Shown one piece after another: positions 16,601 to 24,407 of a stretch of DNA of 64,000 nucleotides. The stretch spans positions 1 to 64,000 of the forward strand of contig NZ_JBANET010000018.1 of the NCBI RefSeq assembly GCF_037026685.1, read 5' to 3'. The first letter of the stretch is position 1. Every line of letters starts with the position of its first letter. Below the pieces are notes generated by a model. The model was not told where the DNA came from, searched no databases, and saw nothing but the letters and a program-made list of their open reading frames with translations. Position numbers and translations under genes: made by a program. The stretch is from Orrella sp037026685 (GTDB taxonomy: Bacteria; Pseudomonadota; Gammaproteobacteria; Burkholderiales; Burkholderiaceae_B).

Positions 16601-19600
16601 GGGATTCCTCGGTGCTGTCGGCCAACGTAGGCTATGGCGACTCGCTGACGGGCACGCTGGGCATGGCCCTGGGCGGCGCGGGGGGCGATGCCTCACACGG
16701 CGGCAAGGTCCTCGTGCAACTGGGCACCGGCAGCGACCAGTACGTGGGCCTGCCGCCCGCCGTGCAGCTGCCGCTGGAGCTGGCCGGCGCCAACCTGCTG
16801 GCGCCGGGCTCCACCATCCTGACCTACGGCGACTTCGCCAACGGCGTGCTGGCCCAGTCGATAGGCGGGGGCGGCGGCAACGGCGGCGTGGGCAGCAGCG
16901 ACGCGTATTCGGTAGGCGGGTTCGCCGACGTGGCGCTGACCATCGGCCTGGGCGGCGCGGGCGGCGGCGGGGGCCAGGGCGGCGAGGTGGATGTCTACCT
17001 GGGGCCGGTCAATACCATCCAGACGGTGGGTTCGGGCGCGCGGGGCATCGTGGCCCAATCCATAGGCGGTGGCGGCGGTACCGCGCAGGGCGGGACCATG
17101 AGCGTGGCCGGCTCGGTCGAAGGGTACGGTGGCCGCTTGACCCTGGGCGTGGGCCAGACGGGCGGCGCGGGCGGCAATGCCGGCGCGGTCAAGGCCCGGC
17201 TGGACGGCGCCATCCGCACCCAGGGCGGCGATGCCGACGGCGCCGTGCTGCAGGCCATCGGCGGCGGCGGGGGCGTGGGCGGCTCGATCGGGGCCGATTC
17301 GTCCGGCCGCCCCATCCTCGATCGCATCGGCAAGGCCAAGAGCACGGTCGAGCGCATCACCGACTCGGGCAGCATGGGCTATCACTTAGCGATCGACGTG
17401 GGCGGCCGGGGCGGCACGGGCGGCGCGGGCGGCAGCATCGACCTGGATTTCGCCGGCAAGATCGCCACCGCGGGCGACTGGGCCGATGGCATCGTGGCCC
17501 AGTCCATCGGCGGGGGCGGCGGCGCGGGCGGCTCGTCCACGGCCTCGGGCAGCGACGTTTTCGCCAATATCGACATCGCCATCGGCGGCTCGGGGGGCGC
17601 GGCAGGCAATGGCGGCACGATCACCGCCAATTTCGACGGCAGCCACGGCAACAGCATCCGGACCGAAGGCTACAGCGCCCATGGCGTGCTGTTGCAGTCC
17701 ATAGGCGGTGGCGGCGGCCAGGGCGGGGACGGTTCGGACATGGCCAAGGGCGAGATCTCGGTCGGCGGCTCGGCCGGCGGCAGCGGCGGGACCAGCGGCA
17801 CCGGAGGGCTTATCCAGAGCAACCCCGCTTCCTGGCTGGCGGTCCAGACCCTGGGATCCGATTCGTCCGCCCTGGTGGCGCAGTCCATCGGCGGCGGCGG
17901 CGGCATCGGCGGGGCCGGCAACAGCGATTCGGCGGGCAAGTCCCAAAGCCATGAAGTGGCGCTGTCGGTGGGCGGGCATGGCGGTACGGGCAATCATGGC
18001 GGCACGGTGGATCTGGTCGTGGGCAGCCGTGCGGCGACGCACGGCGACCGCTCGCACGGTATCGTGGCGCAGTCCATCGGTGCAGGCGGGGGGATCGGTG
18101 GCGCCGGGCACGCCGGGAACCTGGCCAGCGTGGCCCTGGGAGGACGCGGCGGCGCAGGCGGCGATGGCGGGCGCGTGAACGTGTCCCTGCGTCCGGGCAG
18201 CGACATCACGACGGCCGGCGCCGGCGCGCACGCCCTCATTGCGCAGTCCATCGGCGGGGGCGGCGGCATCGCCGGCGATAGCGCGATCAGCCTGGGGCTG
18301 TCGGGCACAGGCTGGGTGGTCGAGGGATCCGGCAGCGGCGGCCAGGGCAACGGCAATGCCGTGACGGTGTCGGCGGACGGCGCCATCGGCACCACCGGCG
18401 CGCACGCGTACGGCATCGTGGCGCAGTCCATCGGCGGCGGCGGCGGGCTGGGCGGGAGCGCGGCGGGAGGTTTTGCCGGCACCACGGGCCGGGACAGCGG
18501 CACCGGCCGCGGCGGCCGCGTGGACGTGACCCAGAAAGGCACGCTGACTGCCTCGGGCGAGGGCTCGACGGGGATCTTCGCGCAAAGTACCGGCCCGGAC
18601 GGGGGCGACATCATCTCGCTGCATGTCCAGGGCACGGTCCAGGGCGGCTCGGGCAGCGGCAGCAGCGTATGGATCGCCGATGGCTACCGGAACACGATCA
18701 CGATCGACCAGGACGCGGTGATCTACGGCGCCGCCAGCGGCGTGGGCGTGCGCTACGACGGCAAGGGCACCACCGAGCAAGGCGCGACGCTGGACATCAA
18801 CGCAATTGGCAACGGCCAGGTCCATGGCAACATCCTGTGCCAGAACGCCGGCGGCGGCACGCCCTGCCATGCCTACGTGGGCGGCGAGGCGGCCATGAAG
18901 GAAGCGACGCTGTACCAGGCGCATATCGAGAACGCCGGCTTGGTGGAGATGGGCCGTGCGGGCAGGTTCGACACGCTCACGGTGGCCGGCGACTACGTGC
19001 AGATGTCCTCCGGCATGCTTCGGGCCGACGTGGATTTCGCCACCATGCGGGCCGACCGCATGGTCGTGCAGGGCGATGCCCGGCTGGCGGGCGGCCTGGA
19101 TGTGGCGGCAAGCAGCCTGCTGCCACGACGCGAGTTGATGGTGCTCGAGGTCGAAGGCTCGCTCACCGGGGGGCTGAAGGCCGTCGATTCGCCCATCTTC
19201 GATTTTCATCTGCGGCAAGAGGGCAAGACGCACCACGTCAGCGTAGCGGGCGCGGACTTCAATGCCGGCGGCCAGCCGCTCAAGGCCAACCACCGGGGCG
19301 TGGCGCGGCATTTGCAGCGCATCTGGGACGGCGGCGGTACGGTGGAGCTGGCTCCGCTGTTCGCGGTCCTGAACAACGCGGCCAAGAGCGGCCCACAGGC
19401 GTATCGCGAGCGCCTGACCGACTTGTCGCCCGGCGCGGCGCTGGCGCCGGCCGGACAGATGGCCGCCGGCATGGCGGGCTTCATGACGGCGATGATGTCG
19501 TGTCCGGCGATGGAAGCCGGCAGCAGCGACGGCCGCGAGCGCAGCTGCTTCTGGGGGCAGGCGAGCCGGCGCCATACCGACCATGATGGCGGCGACGGCT

Positions 19601-20373
19601 CGCCGGGCTTTTCGTTCGACAGCACGACCTATCAATTCGGCGGCCAGTGGGAATACAAGCCCAACTGGTTCGTGGGCGGCTCGGCCGCCTATCAGGACAG
19701 CCGGCTCAAGGGCGACAGCGCAAGGGTCAAGGGCAAGGGCGATACCGGCTATGCGGGCATCGTCGTCAAGCACCAGGCCGGGCCGTGGCTGTACTCCGGC
19801 TCGCTCGCAGGGGGCTACGGTTCGCACAGGATGGACCGCAACATGGCGATCGACGGCTACGACCGCGGCGCCAGCAGCAGCCCGCACGTCTATAGCATCG
19901 GGGCGCGGCTGCGCGCGGCGCGCCATGTCGCGTTGTCCGAAAAACTCTATGTCAAGCCCTACGTCGACCTCGATGCCACGTATACCCGCATGGACGGCTA
20001 TACCGAGTCGGGCGGCCCGCTGAGCCTGAAGGTGGACGCCAGCGACCAGTTCGTCGTGGGGCTCTCGCCCATGCTGGAGTTCGGCGGACGCGTGGACCTG
20101 GACAAGGGCGCCACCCTGCGGCCCTATGCCTATGCGGGCGCCTCTTTCCTGAGCGAGGACTCATGGAGCACGACCGCGCGGCTAAGGGGCGCGCCCGCCG
20201 GCAGCGGCAAGCTCGGCGCCTCCTTGCCTGGGGACAACGTGATAGGGCGGTTCGGCCTGGGCGTGCAGGTCAACACCGAATCGAAGCTGGACTTGCGGTT
20301 GCAGTACGACGGCGAGGTGTCCAGCAGGGTCAGGAGCCATGCGGGCCAGCTCAAGGCCATGTACCGCTTCTGA
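13672..20373 (+). CDS. Giant Gly-rich repeat autotransporter adhesin (type Va secretion)
   Basis: The 2233-residue protein starts with an extended, basic signal peptide (1-42, ending GQAWA). A Gly/Asp/Asn-rich passenger follows. From about residue 410 to 1645 it holds some twenty copies of a module whose signature is G-I/V-L/V-AQSIGGGGGxGG, spaced about 50-90 residues, alternating with beta-strand segments like VTVxxxGSIxTxG, as expected for a beta-helix. A non-repeat stretch (1650-1930) leads into a C-terminal 12-strand autotransporter barrel (about 1945-2233; RSCFWGQ, then a terminal FGLGVQVN...LKAMYRF ending in Phe). Ten Cys fall in five close pairs. Type Va proteins export their passenger through their own barrel to the cell surface; adhesion is the usual role of such passengers but is inference here. 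It is followed by a convergent LytTR/LytS two-component pair. Confidence 0.9.
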   Translation: MKAQTSSRHDKIRIFRPHALRLALASAWGVYAATWAGQAWASCNQGTAGSSGFYYVCQGADGVDGHADDKPGEDGSSLTSNHSGTLKADANSSLSYPVTGNVPGVLMLYSRGGKGVDEADGGKGGAINLSSSANVTLEGTLHAGYFQSLIAVTSIGGDGDDDNDNNNSDGGNGGDGQALSITNNGTLTIEGTVQPYVNAGGGTTNLPLFGISAVSGGGTGGSQNDSILDDQVGGDGGDGGAVTVTNNGAIRLGSASSRLAGYARGAGIHAESYGGSGGAHNGGAGDTHTVSVANTGQIDLVWNAQDGNDVYGIHAISGAGDGSQSFDDSDPGGRGGFGGQVMVTSSGSILLDVAGTFSGEGAAIAALSRGGKGGTGPGEDETGGRGGIGNFVTVRLQGDGTRLATHGDNLYGILAQSLGGQGGDGGDGAALAGQGGGAGFGGDAGGVQVSTGAGTAIQTTGHFATGILAQSVGGGGGTGGTFVSVLGGQAGNGGSGGDASAVTVDAAGSIDTGGDHAHGVLAQSIAGSGGAGGVDVSGLVALGGDGAGGGAAGAVAVNVSGGISTAGYSSHGVLAQSIGGGGGAAGSAIGALSIGGNATGSASSQGGQVTVRNTGAIGTAGHASAGILAQSIGGGGGSGGDSIGILGVGGSGAAGGDGGRLVLQELGTISTSGRFSPAVLAQSIGGGGGNGGDTHTGSAGVSIAIGGSGSGGGNGGAICMGNAGACGEASPQAMTLATRGDYSPGIVAQNIGGGGGSGGSVTNFGLASFAALQLGGSAGAGGHAGTDGTDIDYTGLNVLTGGAHSTGILAQSIGGGGGTGGDANNFDITVGLNAAVVVGGSGGDGGTGARTSVKLRASQIATGMDYQTTDPQFYAPNDSFGILAQTIGGGGGNGGSATASDLVIAIPPGQPEFPPLALNFQAAIGGSGGRGGHACASGDASCVTEVVLLEGTSVTTLGDGSHAVVAQSIGGGGGNGGDSSVLSANVGYGDSLTGTLGMALGGAGGDASHGGKVLVQLGTGSDQYVGLPPAVQLPLELAGANLLAPGSTILTYGDFANGVLAQSIGGGGGNGGVGSSDAYSVGGFADVALTIGLGGAGGGGGQGGEVDVYLGPVNTIQTVGSGARGIVAQSIGGGGGTAQGGTMSVAGSVEGYGGRLTLGVGQTGGAGGNAGAVKARLDGAIRTQGGDADGAVLQAIGGGGGVGGSIGADSSGRPILDRIGKAKSTVERITDSGSMGYHLAIDVGGRGGTGGAGGSIDLDFAGKIATAGDWADGIVAQSIGGGGGAGGSSTASGSDVFANIDIAIGGSGGAAGNGGTITANFDGSHGNSIRTEGYSAHGVLLQSIGGGGGQGGDGSDMAKGEISVGGSAGGSGGTSGTGGLIQSNPASWLAVQTLGSDSSALVAQSIGGGGGIGGAGNSDSAGKSQSHEVALSVGGHGGTGNHGGTVDLVVGSRAATHGDRSHGIVAQSIGAGGGIGGAGHAGNLASVALGGRGGAGGDGGRVNVSLRPGSDITTAGAGAHALIAQSIGGGGGIAGDSAISLGLSGTGWVVEGSGSGGQGNGNAVTVSADGAIGTTGAHAYGIVAQSIGGGGGLGGSAAGGFAGTTGRDSGTGRGGRVDVTQKGTLTASGEGSTGIFAQSTGPDGGDIISLHVQGTVQGGSGSGSSVWIADGYRNTITIDQDAVIYGAASGVGVRYDGKGTTEQGATLDINAIGNGQVHGNILCQNAGGGTPCHAYVGGEAAMKEATLYQAHIENAGLVEMGRAGRFDTLTVAGDYVQMSSGMLRADVDFATMRADRMVVQGDARLAGGLDVAASSLLPRRELMVLEVEGSLTGGLKAVDSPIFDFHLRQEGKTHHVSVAGADFNAGGQPLKANHRGVARHLQRIWDGGGTVELAPLFAVLNNAAKSGPQAYRERLTDLSPGAALAPAGQMAAGMAGFMTAMMSCPAMEAGSSDGRERSCFWGQASRRHTDHDGGDGSPGFSFDSTTYQFGGQWEYKPNWFVGGSAAYQDSRLKGDSARVKGKGDTGYAGIVVKHQAGPWLYSGSLAGGYGSHRMDRNMAIDGYDRGASSSPHVYSIGARLRAARHVALSEKLYVKPYVDLDATYTRMDGYTESGGPLSLKVDASDQFVVGLSPMLEFGGRVDLDKGATLRPYAYAGASFLSEDSWSTTARLRGAPAGSGKLGASLPGDNVIGRFGLGVQVNTESKLDLRLQYDGEVSSRVRSHAGQLKAMYRF
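14896..18610 (+). repeat. Tandem AQSIGGGGG-type coding repeats in the autotransporter passenger
   Basis: About twenty degenerate copies of a roughly 150-270 bp module share the core encoding GI(L/V)AQS(I/V/L)GGGGGxGG. Cores vary slightly (AQSVGGGGG, AQNIGGGGG, AQTIGGGGG, LQAIGGGGG, AQSIGAGGG, and a terminal AQSTGPDGG). The nucleotide cores (gcgcagtccatcggcggcgg-like) are similar enough to support unequal recombination, so copy number may vary between strains. Confidence 0.8.
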
Positions 20374-20428
20374 CGCGGCCGCCGCGGGGCCTTGCCGGAT
20401 GCGGCCGGCCCGCTCGGCGCCTTGCGGC

Positions 20429-21109
20429 TCAGGCCATGGCGCGCCGCAGGCGCAGGGATGCCGTGCGGCCCAGCACGACGGGGGCCAGGCCGTTGTTGAA
20501 GGCGACTTGCGTTTGCGAGCCGGGCCGGTGCGACAGGTGGGAGATGTGGTCCAGATTGATGATCAGCGACCTGGAGACGGCATGAAACGGCGGCGAGGGC
20601 AGCTGTTCGGCCATCCGCTTCATCGTGATGTGCATCAGTTCGTCGCCGTGGGCGGCGCTGCACAGCCGCACGTAATCGCCCTGCGCCTGGACGAGGGTCA
20701 GCTCGCACGTCTTGATGAATCGCGTGCCATGCCTGGAGCGGCTGGACAGGTAGGCGCCCGGGCGCGGCCGCAGGCGCGACAGGGTTTGCGCCAGCCGCGC
20801 CGGGTCGACGGGCTTGAGCAGGTAGTCCACCGCCTCGATTTCGAAGGCTTGCGCCGCATAGTCGCTGTGGGCGGTCACGAACACGACCCGCAGCGCGTGA
20901 TCGAGCCCCTCGAACAGGTCGAAGCCGTTTTCGCGCGTCAGCACGACATCGAGGAAGACGGCGTCCGGACGGCGCTCCTGGATCATCCTGCGCGCCTGTT
21001 CGAGGGTGGCCGCTTCGCCCTCGACCCGGACGTCGGGCGCAGCCTCGAGCAGCCGGCGCATGTAGCGGCGCGCCGGGGCTTCGTCATCGACAATCAATAC
21101 CCGCAGCAT
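20429..21109 (-). CDS. LytTR-family response regulator
   Basis: The 226-residue protein has an N-terminal receiver domain (1-120; acidic pocket VDDE, phospho-acceptor D54 in FLDVVL, VTAHSDYA, YLLKPVD) and a C-terminal LytTR DNA-binding domain (about 130-222; VQAQGDYVRL, MKRMAEQLPSPPFHAVSRSLIINLDHI). LytTR regulators (AlgR/LytR/AgrA type) bind paired direct repeats and often control cell-surface or virulence genes. The ATG at 21107-21109 is preceded by AAGGGGACTG. It is convergent with the autotransporter (55 bp apart) and divergent from its presumed kinase, so the autotransporter is the obvious candidate target. Confidence 0.92.
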   Translation of the reverse strand: MLRVLIVDDEAPARRYMRRLLEAAPDVRVEGEAATLEQARRMIQERRPDAVFLDVVLTRENGFDLFEGLDHALRVVFVTAHSDYAAQAFEIEAVDYLLKPVDPARLAQTLSRLRPRPGAYLSSRSRHGTRFIKTCELTLVQAQGDYVRLCSAAHGDELMHITMKRMAEQLPSPPFHAVSRSLIINLDHISHLSHRPGSQTQVAFNNGLAPVVLGRTASLRLRRAMA

Positions 21110-21270
21110 CAGTCCCCTTTGTTCTTGGTGTGATAGGTGACCTTGATCAGCCCGGCCCGGACTGACGGTGTGAGTCAGGCTCGCGCCGCTTCGACGACAT
21201 TCATTGCCGCTGCGCAAGGGCTTTGCCGCCGCGTATTCTACTATCTCGTTTCCCATCGGACCCTTCGCGC

Positions 21271-22407
21271 ATGTCCATGAACTTTCGATCGATCGGCGAC
21301 GGGTTCGACCCGGCGGCAGGCTCATTCGGGTTCTGGCGGGCGCAGGCGGCGGTATGGGCGCTGCTGGCCGTCATCGGCTTCTTTATCCGTTTTGCGGTCT
21401 TCGGCAACGCGATGGCGGCGTTCTGGCTCACGGTGGCGCTCGAACCCCTGGCTTTTGCGCTGACCAGCGCCGCGGCGACCCTGCATGGGCGCCTTGCGCC
21501 AAGGTACGCCGCGGCCATCCCGACCCTGGTCTGCGCCGTGCTGCTGTGCCTGGCGGCCGCGACGCTGCTGTCGGGCATAGGGTATTTCATGCAGCAGCTG
21601 TTCCCGCCCGGCACGGTGCGGGAATTCCCGGGAAGCCAGTACCGGCTGGGCTTTCTCTACTACATGGGCATTCTTTCGATCTGGACGCTGACCTATTTCG
21701 GCGTGCGCGCCGAGCTGGCCGCGCGCAATGCCCGCCTTTCCAGGATGAAGGCCGAGACCCGGGCGGTGCAGTTGGAACTTGAGCATCTGCAACGGCAGAT
21801 AGCGCCGCATTTCCTTTTTAATTCGCTGAACACCATCGTGGCGGAGATTGCCGAGCGGCCCGCGGTCGCCGAGGAGATGACCCGCCGCCTGGCGGAATAC
21901 CTGCGCTACTCCCTGGACCGGCACGGGCGCGGCACTTGCCGGCTGCACGAGGAGATCGACGCGGCAGAAACCTATCTGCGCATCCAGGCCCTGCGTTTTG
22001 GCAGGCAGTTGCAATACCAGGGCAGGGTGGACCCGGCCGCGCTGGACCTGCATATTCCGCACATGACGCTGCAGGGCCTGGTGGAAAACGCCATCAAGCA
22101 TGGCATGCCGGCCGGGCATGCCGATTTCGTGATCGCCATCGACGTTCGGTACCAGGACGGCGAGCTGGCCGTCGAGGTGAGCAATCCCGGGCGGCTGCAT
22201 GCGTGCGGCGGCGGCCCCAGGCAGGGAAACGGGCTGAGCAATCTGTGCCGGCGCCTGGCCTTGTATTACCCCGGCCGCCACGAGTTTTCGCTCAACGAGC
22301 GGGACGGCCAGACCGTGGCGCGGGTCAGCCTGCGCGGGGCGCCGTCGATGCCCGGCCCGCAGGGCTGGCCGGCGGATCCTCCTGCCGATAGCCCAGGGCC
22401 CCGCTGA
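21271..22407 (+). CDS. LytS/YehU-type sensor histidine kinase
   Basis: A 378-residue membrane kinase. Four or so hydrophobic helices occupy about 22-155 (AVWALLAVIGFFIRFAVFG, FWLTVALEPLAFALTS, TLVCAVLLCLAAATLL, YYMGILSIWTLTYFG). A coiled linker and the His_kinase domain follow, with phospho-His H180 in APHFLFNSLNTIVAEI, and an HATPase_c domain (about 270-370; LVENAIKHG, GNGLSNLCRRL). This His-box (PHFLFN) is the hallmark of LytS-class kinases, partners of LytTR regulators. The start ATG 21271 is chosen; 21277 is also possible, and there is no clear ribosome-binding site. Its 3' end overlaps the convergent IclR gene by 83 bp. No periplasmic sensor domain is apparent; sensing may be through the membrane. 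Confidence 0.88.
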   Translation: MSMNFRSIGDGFDPAAGSFGFWRAQAAVWALLAVIGFFIRFAVFGNAMAAFWLTVALEPLAFALTSAAATLHGRLAPRYAAAIPTLVCAVLLCLAAATLLSGIGYFMQQLFPPGTVREFPGSQYRLGFLYYMGILSIWTLTYFGVRAELAARNARLSRMKAETRAVQLELEHLQRQIAPHFLFNSLNTIVAEIAERPAVAEEMTRRLAEYLRYSLDRHGRGTCRLHEEIDAAETYLRIQALRFGRQLQYQGRVDPAALDLHIPHMTLQGLVENAIKHGMPAGHADFVIAIDVRYQDGELAVEVSNPGRLHACGGGPRQGNGLSNLCRRLALYYPGRHEFSLNERDGQTVARVSLRGAPSMPGPQGWPADPPADSPGPR

Positions 22408-23203
22408 TCGCCGCCGCCTCCCGGCGTACCGCCCGGGCGACCGTGCCGTCCGGCTGCGGATCGAATCCGCCCGTGGCGCCCAAGGCCGTCAGCACCGCCA
22501 CCGTCCGGCCGTTGTAGTCGAACAATGGCGCGGCCACCGCGCTGATGCCGGCCAGGTTCGCGTCCCGCACGCTGGCGCAGCCGGCCGCGCGTACCTGCCG
22601 CCGCAAAGCGCCGATGGGATCGGCCGCATCCAGCAAGGCCCGGCGGCCGGGACCGGCCTGGGCCAGTTCGGCCTGCGCGCGCGCCTGCACGCGCGCATCC
22701 CCGGCATAGGCCAGGAAGGCCCGCCCGGTGGCGGACCAGAGCAAGGGCAACACCGATCCGGCGCGCACGTTGACGGTGACCGGCAGGGCGGGCTCCTCGA
22801 AGCGCACGATGGTCGGCCCCATGTTGCCCATCACGGCGACAAAGCAGGTGACTTCCAGCTCCTCGCGCAGGCGCTGCAGGGCGCCCTCGGCGCAGCGGAT
22901 GGGCTCGACCTGCCGCATGGCGGCCAGGCCCACGTCGATGGCCGCCGCGCCCAGGCTGTACTGCTGCGAGGCGGCGTCCTGGCTGACCAGCTCTGCCTCG
23001 ATCAGGCTGACCAGGTAGCGATGCACCTTGGCCGGGCTCTCGCCCACGTGCTGCGCGATCGCGGTCAGGCTGGCGCGCCCGCCCAGGCGGGCCAGGCCCT
23101 TGAGCACCGACATGCCGGTCTGCACGGCCTGCACGCGCTGCCGGCGCTCGCGCGCACGCGGCGCGCCGGCGGGCGGATCGGCAGGGGATAAGCCTGGGGG
23201 CAT
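22325..23203 (-). CDS. IclR-family transcriptional regulator
   Basis: A 292-residue regulator with a low-complexity N-terminus, a winged helix at about 26-90 (VQAVQTGMSVLKGLARLGGRASLTAIAQHVGESPAKVHRYLVSLIEAELV) and an IclR effector domain (95-270; GLAAMRQVEPIRCAEGALQRLREELEVTCFVAVMG, LPLLWSATGRAFLAY, GISAVAAPLFDYNGRTVAVLTALG). The ATG at 23201-23203 has GGAG upstream. It is divergent from the Bug-P450 pair; the inverted repeat at 23295-23319 in the shared promoter region is its likely operator. Its last 83 bp overlap the end of the convergent kinase gene. Confidence 0.9.
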   Translation of the reverse strand: MPPGLSPADPPAGAPRARERRQRVQAVQTGMSVLKGLARLGGRASLTAIAQHVGESPAKVHRYLVSLIEAELVSQDAASQQYSLGAAAIDVGLAAMRQVEPIRCAEGALQRLREELEVTCFVAVMGNMGPTIVRFEEPALPVTVNVRAGSVLPLLWSATGRAFLAYAGDARVQARAQAELAQAGPGRRALLDAADPIGALRRQVRAAGCASVRDANLAGISAVAAPLFDYNGRTVAVLTALGATGGFDPQPDGTVARAVRREAAAISGALGYRQEDPPASPAGRASTAPRAG

Positions 23204-23294
23204 GGACGGATCTCCAGTCGGCAAGGGAAGTGGCCGCCATTCTAAAAGGCAGGGCGGCCCGGGCCGCGCGGGTGCGGACCTGGGGGAAACCACG

Positions 23295-23330
23295 AATACG
23301 CAATTACGCAGTGCGTATTATATTTACGCA
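23295..23330. promoter_or_regulatory. Operator in the IclR/Bug-P450 divergent region
   Basis: AATACGC (23295-23301) and GCGTATT (23313-23319) form a perfect 7-bp inverted repeat around 11 bp. TTACGCA occurs at 23304-23310 and again at 23324-23330, so four TACGC-type half-sites lie within 36 bp. The cluster sits about 45-80 bp before the Bug ATG, overlapping where a promoter is expected. The adjacent IclR protein is the likely ligand (inference). Confidence 0.6.
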
Positions 23331-23372
23331 AACAAAGCGGCGCGGCGACGCCGCCAACCTGGTGGAGACGAC

Positions 23373-24335
23373 ATGAAAAAACTGCTGTCCTGTGGCCTGA
23401 TGGCCTTTGCCGCCCTGGCCTGCGCCGCCTCGGCGGCCGAATATCCCAGCAAGCCGATCCGCTGGATCGTGCCCTATGCCGCCGGCGGCGGTTCGGATTT
23501 CCTGGCGCGCACCATCAGCCAGGCGCTCTCGCGCCAAGCCGGACAGCCGGTGATCGTGGAGAACAAGCCCGGCGGCAATACCGCGCTGGGGGCCGCCGAA
23601 GTGGCGCGCGCGCCGGGCGATGGCTATTCGGTGCTGTCGGCCGACAACGGCACCATGGTCTTTAACCCGGCGCTTTACCAGAACCTGACCTACGACGTGG
23701 CGCAGCTGGCCCCGGTTTCGCTGATGGGCCGCTTTCCCATGATCCTGGTGGCCGGCCCGGCCAGCCAGGCCAAGGACGCCAGGGAATTCATCGAGCAGAC
23801 CCGGGCCGCGGGCGATGGCCAGAGCTACGGCTCGGCCGGCGCGGGCAGCCCGCACCATCTGGCGATGGAGCTGCTGAACAAGGAGGCCGGCCTCAAGCAG
23901 GTGCACGTGCCGTATCGCGGCGCCGCGCCGGCGCTGACCGACGTGGCGGGCGGGCAGATTCCGGCCATGATGGTGGACCTGGCGGCCGGCGCGGGCTTCA
24001 TCCAGGGCGGCAAGGTCCGCGCGCTTGCGGTGGCAAGCAAGGAGCGCCTGCCGCAATTGCCCGATGTGCCGACCTTCGCCGAGCTGGGCATGCCCAATAT
24101 CGAGGCCGCGGCCCTGGTGGGCATGGTGACCTCGGCGGCCACCCCGCCCGAGGTGATCGAGAAGCTCAACGGCCATGTGGTGGCCGCGATCAAGGACCCC
24201 GAGGTAAACCGGCGCATGATCGAGTTCGGCATCGAGCCGGTGGGCAGCACCGCCGGCCAGTACCGCGACCTGCTGGCCAGCGAGACCGTCCGCTGGCACC
24301 GGCTGATCCGCGAGCTGGGCATCAAGCTCGACTGA
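23373..24335 (+). CDS. Bug/TctC-family periplasmic solute-binding protein
   Basis: A 320-residue Bug protein: signal peptide MKKLLSCGLMAFAALACAASA, then AEYPSKPIRWIVPYAAGGGSDFLART, VENKPGGNTALGAAEVARA and GDGYSVLSADN. The start ATG 23373 has GGAGACGAC upstream (GTGGAGACGACATG). It is the first gene after the divergent IclR regulator and lies 72 bp before a self-sufficient P450 gene, with a hairpin-terminator between them. That suggests the protein binds the acid the P450 attacks and is needed in larger amounts (inference). Confidence 0.92.
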   Translation: MKKLLSCGLMAFAALACAASAAEYPSKPIRWIVPYAAGGGSDFLARTISQALSRQAGQPVIVENKPGGNTALGAAEVARAPGDGYSVLSADNGTMVFNPALYQNLTYDVAQLAPVSLMGRFPMILVAGPASQAKDAREFIEQTRAAGDGQSYGSAGAGSPHHLAMELLNKEAGLKQVHVPYRGAAPALTDVAGGQIPAMMVDLAAGAGFIQGGKVRALAVASKERLPQLPDVPTFAELGMPNIEAAALVGMVTSAATPPEVIEKLNGHVVAAIKDPEVNRRMIEFGIEPVGSTAGQYRDLLASETVRWHRLIRELGIKLD

Positions 24336-24364
24336 GGCGCCGCGCGTGCCGCCTTGCCGCCGCC

Positions 24365-24393
24365 CGGGCCGGCCGAGGCGGCGGCCCGTTTTT
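24365..24393 (+). terminator. Intra-operon terminator between the Bug and P450 genes
   Basis: CGGGCC (24365-24370) pairs with GGCCCG (24383-24388), with additional inner G-C pairing, and is followed at once by TTTTT (24389-24393). It ends just 15 bp before the P450 ATG, next to its CAGGAG ribosome-binding site. It would attenuate transcription so that the binding protein is made in excess over the P450. Confidence 0.65.
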
Positions 24394-24407
24394 CCAGGAG
24401 TGCCAGC

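Noticed and set aside
14896..18610. Possible CRISPR array because of regularly repeated sequence
   Set aside because: The repeats are in frame, variable in spacing, encode AQSIGGGGG motifs and lack short palindromic repeats with unique spacers.
17386..19926. 846-codon minus-strand open frame inside the autotransporter
   Set aside because: Antisense shadow of the Gly-rich repeats; composition is Ala/Arg/Asp/His-rich with no motifs or start context.
20374..20428. Hairpin between autotransporter and response-regulator genes as a terminator
   Set aside because: Only scattered GC-rich complementarity and no T-tract on either strand; not convincing enough to annotate.
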